DNA of 64,000 nt from contig NZ_PGVB01000034.1 in NCBI RefSeq assembly GCF_002860205.1, positions 88,537 through 152,536 of the forward strand, read 5' to 3'. This stretch comes from Bacillus sp. T33-2. Its GTDB lineage: Bacteria > Bacillota > Bacilli > Bacillales > Cytobacillaceae. A program made the position numbers and the translations under genes. Below the pieces are notes generated by a model. That model was not told the DNA's origin, did no database searches, and saw only the letters and a program-made list of their open reading frames with translations. Positions 63,611 through 64,000 of this stretch are shown here, piece by piece; within the stretch, counting starts at the first letter, position 1, and each line of letters begins with the position of its first letter.

Positions 63611-64000
63611 ATGAAAAAATTAATCCTGGTTTCTGCATTAGCTTTAGGTGTCATTGGAGCAGCGGCTTTTGGTTCGGGCAATACGGATGTTGCAGACCTG
63701 CCGTCCCAGCATTCAGTCGGAGGGAAGTACTACTTGGCCGATCTTCCGTCGCAGCACTCAGTTGGGGGCAAGTACTATCTGGCCGACCTTCCGTCGCAGC
63801 ATTCAGTCGGAGGGAAGTACTACTTGGCCGATCTTCCGTCGCAGCACTCAGTTGGGGGCAAGTACTACCTGGCTGACCTTCCGTCGCAGCACTCAGTTGG
63901 GGGCAAGTACTATCTGGCTGACCTTCCGTCGCAGCACTCAGTTGGAGGGAAGTACTACCTGGCTGACCTTCCGTCGCAGCACTCAGTTGGAGGGAAGTAC
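63611..64000 (+). CDS. Multi-copy PapR-like pheromone precursor (3' end outside window)
   Basis: ATG 63611 has GGAGGAGACG directly upstream. Residues 1-27 are a basic-hydrophobic signal peptide (MKKLILVSALALGVIGAAAF) and a short spacer. Then the 15-residue unit ADLPSQHSVGGKYYL begins at 63692, 63737, 63782, 63827, 63872, 63917 and 63962, six complete copies and a seventh cut by the window end. B. cereus PapR ends in ADLPFEF or close variants, so the shared ADLP and the neighbouring PlcR-like gene suggest a pheromone precursor with many mature peptides. The real C-terminus, and how the unit is cleaved, are not visible. Confidence 0.8.
   Translation, partial: MKKLILVSALALGVIGAAAFGSGNTDVADLPSQHSVGGKYYLADLPSQHSVGGKYYLADLPSQHSVGGKYYLADLPSQHSVGGKYYLADLPSQHSVGGKYYLADLPSQHSVGGKYYLADLPSQHSVGGKY
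63692..64000 (+). repeat. 45-nt coding tandem repeat of the pheromone precursor
   Basis: Exact 45-nt period in frame. Amino acids are identical in all copies while third positions vary: copies 1 and 3 use CAT TCA GTC GGA GGG, copies 2, 4 and 5 use CAC TCA GTT GGG GGC, and copies 6 and 7 use CAC TCA GTT GGA GGG. This pattern indicates an older 90-nt duplication plus later 45-nt steps. The array runs off the window. Confidence 0.95.

Noticed and set aside
63562..63876. Open frame overlapping the pheromone precursor in another frame
   Set aside because: It is created by the 45-nt repeats read out of frame; the frame from ATG 63611 has a ribosome site and a signal peptide and stays open to the window end.

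Overview
The window is chromosomal DNA of a Bacillaceae bacterium (a Bacillus-like Firmicute, but not Bacillus subtilis itself). Gene starts carry strong AGGAGG-type ribosome binding sites and GTG/TTG starts are frequent. Long stretches follow the order of the B. subtilis yut-yum-yui-mrp-kap-yug region, and sporulation-linked genes (yutH, kapD, kapB) are present. No rRNA, tRNA or CRISPR array was seen.

Layout. (1) 1-8.2 kb: the end of an EAL c-di-GMP phosphodiesterase gene, yutE-yutF, yutG, yutH, the threonine operon hom-thrC-thrB, yutI (Fe-S scaffold) and yuzD. (2) 8.2-8.6 kb: two unusual non-coding repeat arrays. (3) 8.6-16.6 kb: flavoprotein NADH dehydrogenases yutJ and yumB, ferredoxin-NADP reductase yumC, the A-type Fe-S carrier yutM, a Nudix hydrolase and yuiABC. 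(4) 16.6-22.7 kb: metabolic genes including pepA, a Cys/Met-metabolism PLP enzyme, a DedA protein and yuxO. (5) 22.8-28.7 kb: the complete Mrp Na+/H+ antiporter operon mrpABCDEFG. (6) 29-33 kb: kapD and kapB, separated by a SAM riboswitch with a short MetE-like methionine synthase gene, then a lipoprotein cyclophilin whose tail is frameshifted. (7) 34.5-39.1 kb: a type VII secretion LXG toxin locus with two small partner proteins, a toxin with a glycine-zipper tip, three related membrane (probable immunity) proteins, one broken orphan toxin tip and an unassigned 267-residue protein. (8) 39.1-43.6 kb: a 21-nt repeat array, patB, yugE, yugF, alaR-alaT. (9) 43.6-49.4 kb: a decaying accessory island with a frameshifted small membrane protein, an IS630-type transposase remnant, an ABC exporter with frameshifts in both subunits, and an XRE regulator. 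(10) 49.6-63 kb: an ECF sigma/anti-sigma pair, yugI, rocD, yuzA, yugJ, a c-di-GMP-I riboswitch upstream of pgi, yugN, yugO, a secreted transglutaminase-like protein, a lysine-riboswitch-controlled amino acid permease and a second DedA protein. (11) 62.6-64.0 kb: a PlcR-like (RRNPP) regulator followed by a gene encoding a signal peptide and then at least seven tandem 15-residue repeats beginning ADLP, cut by the window end.

The most novel element is the last one. It looks like a PlcR/PapR-type quorum-sensing pair in which the pheromone precursor is a multi-copy tandem pro-peptide rather than one C-terminal peptide. The comQXPA quorum-sensing cassette that B. subtilis carries next to yuxO is absent here. 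The second most interesting region is the LXG toxin locus, which preserves a snapshot of toxin-tip/immunity replacement.
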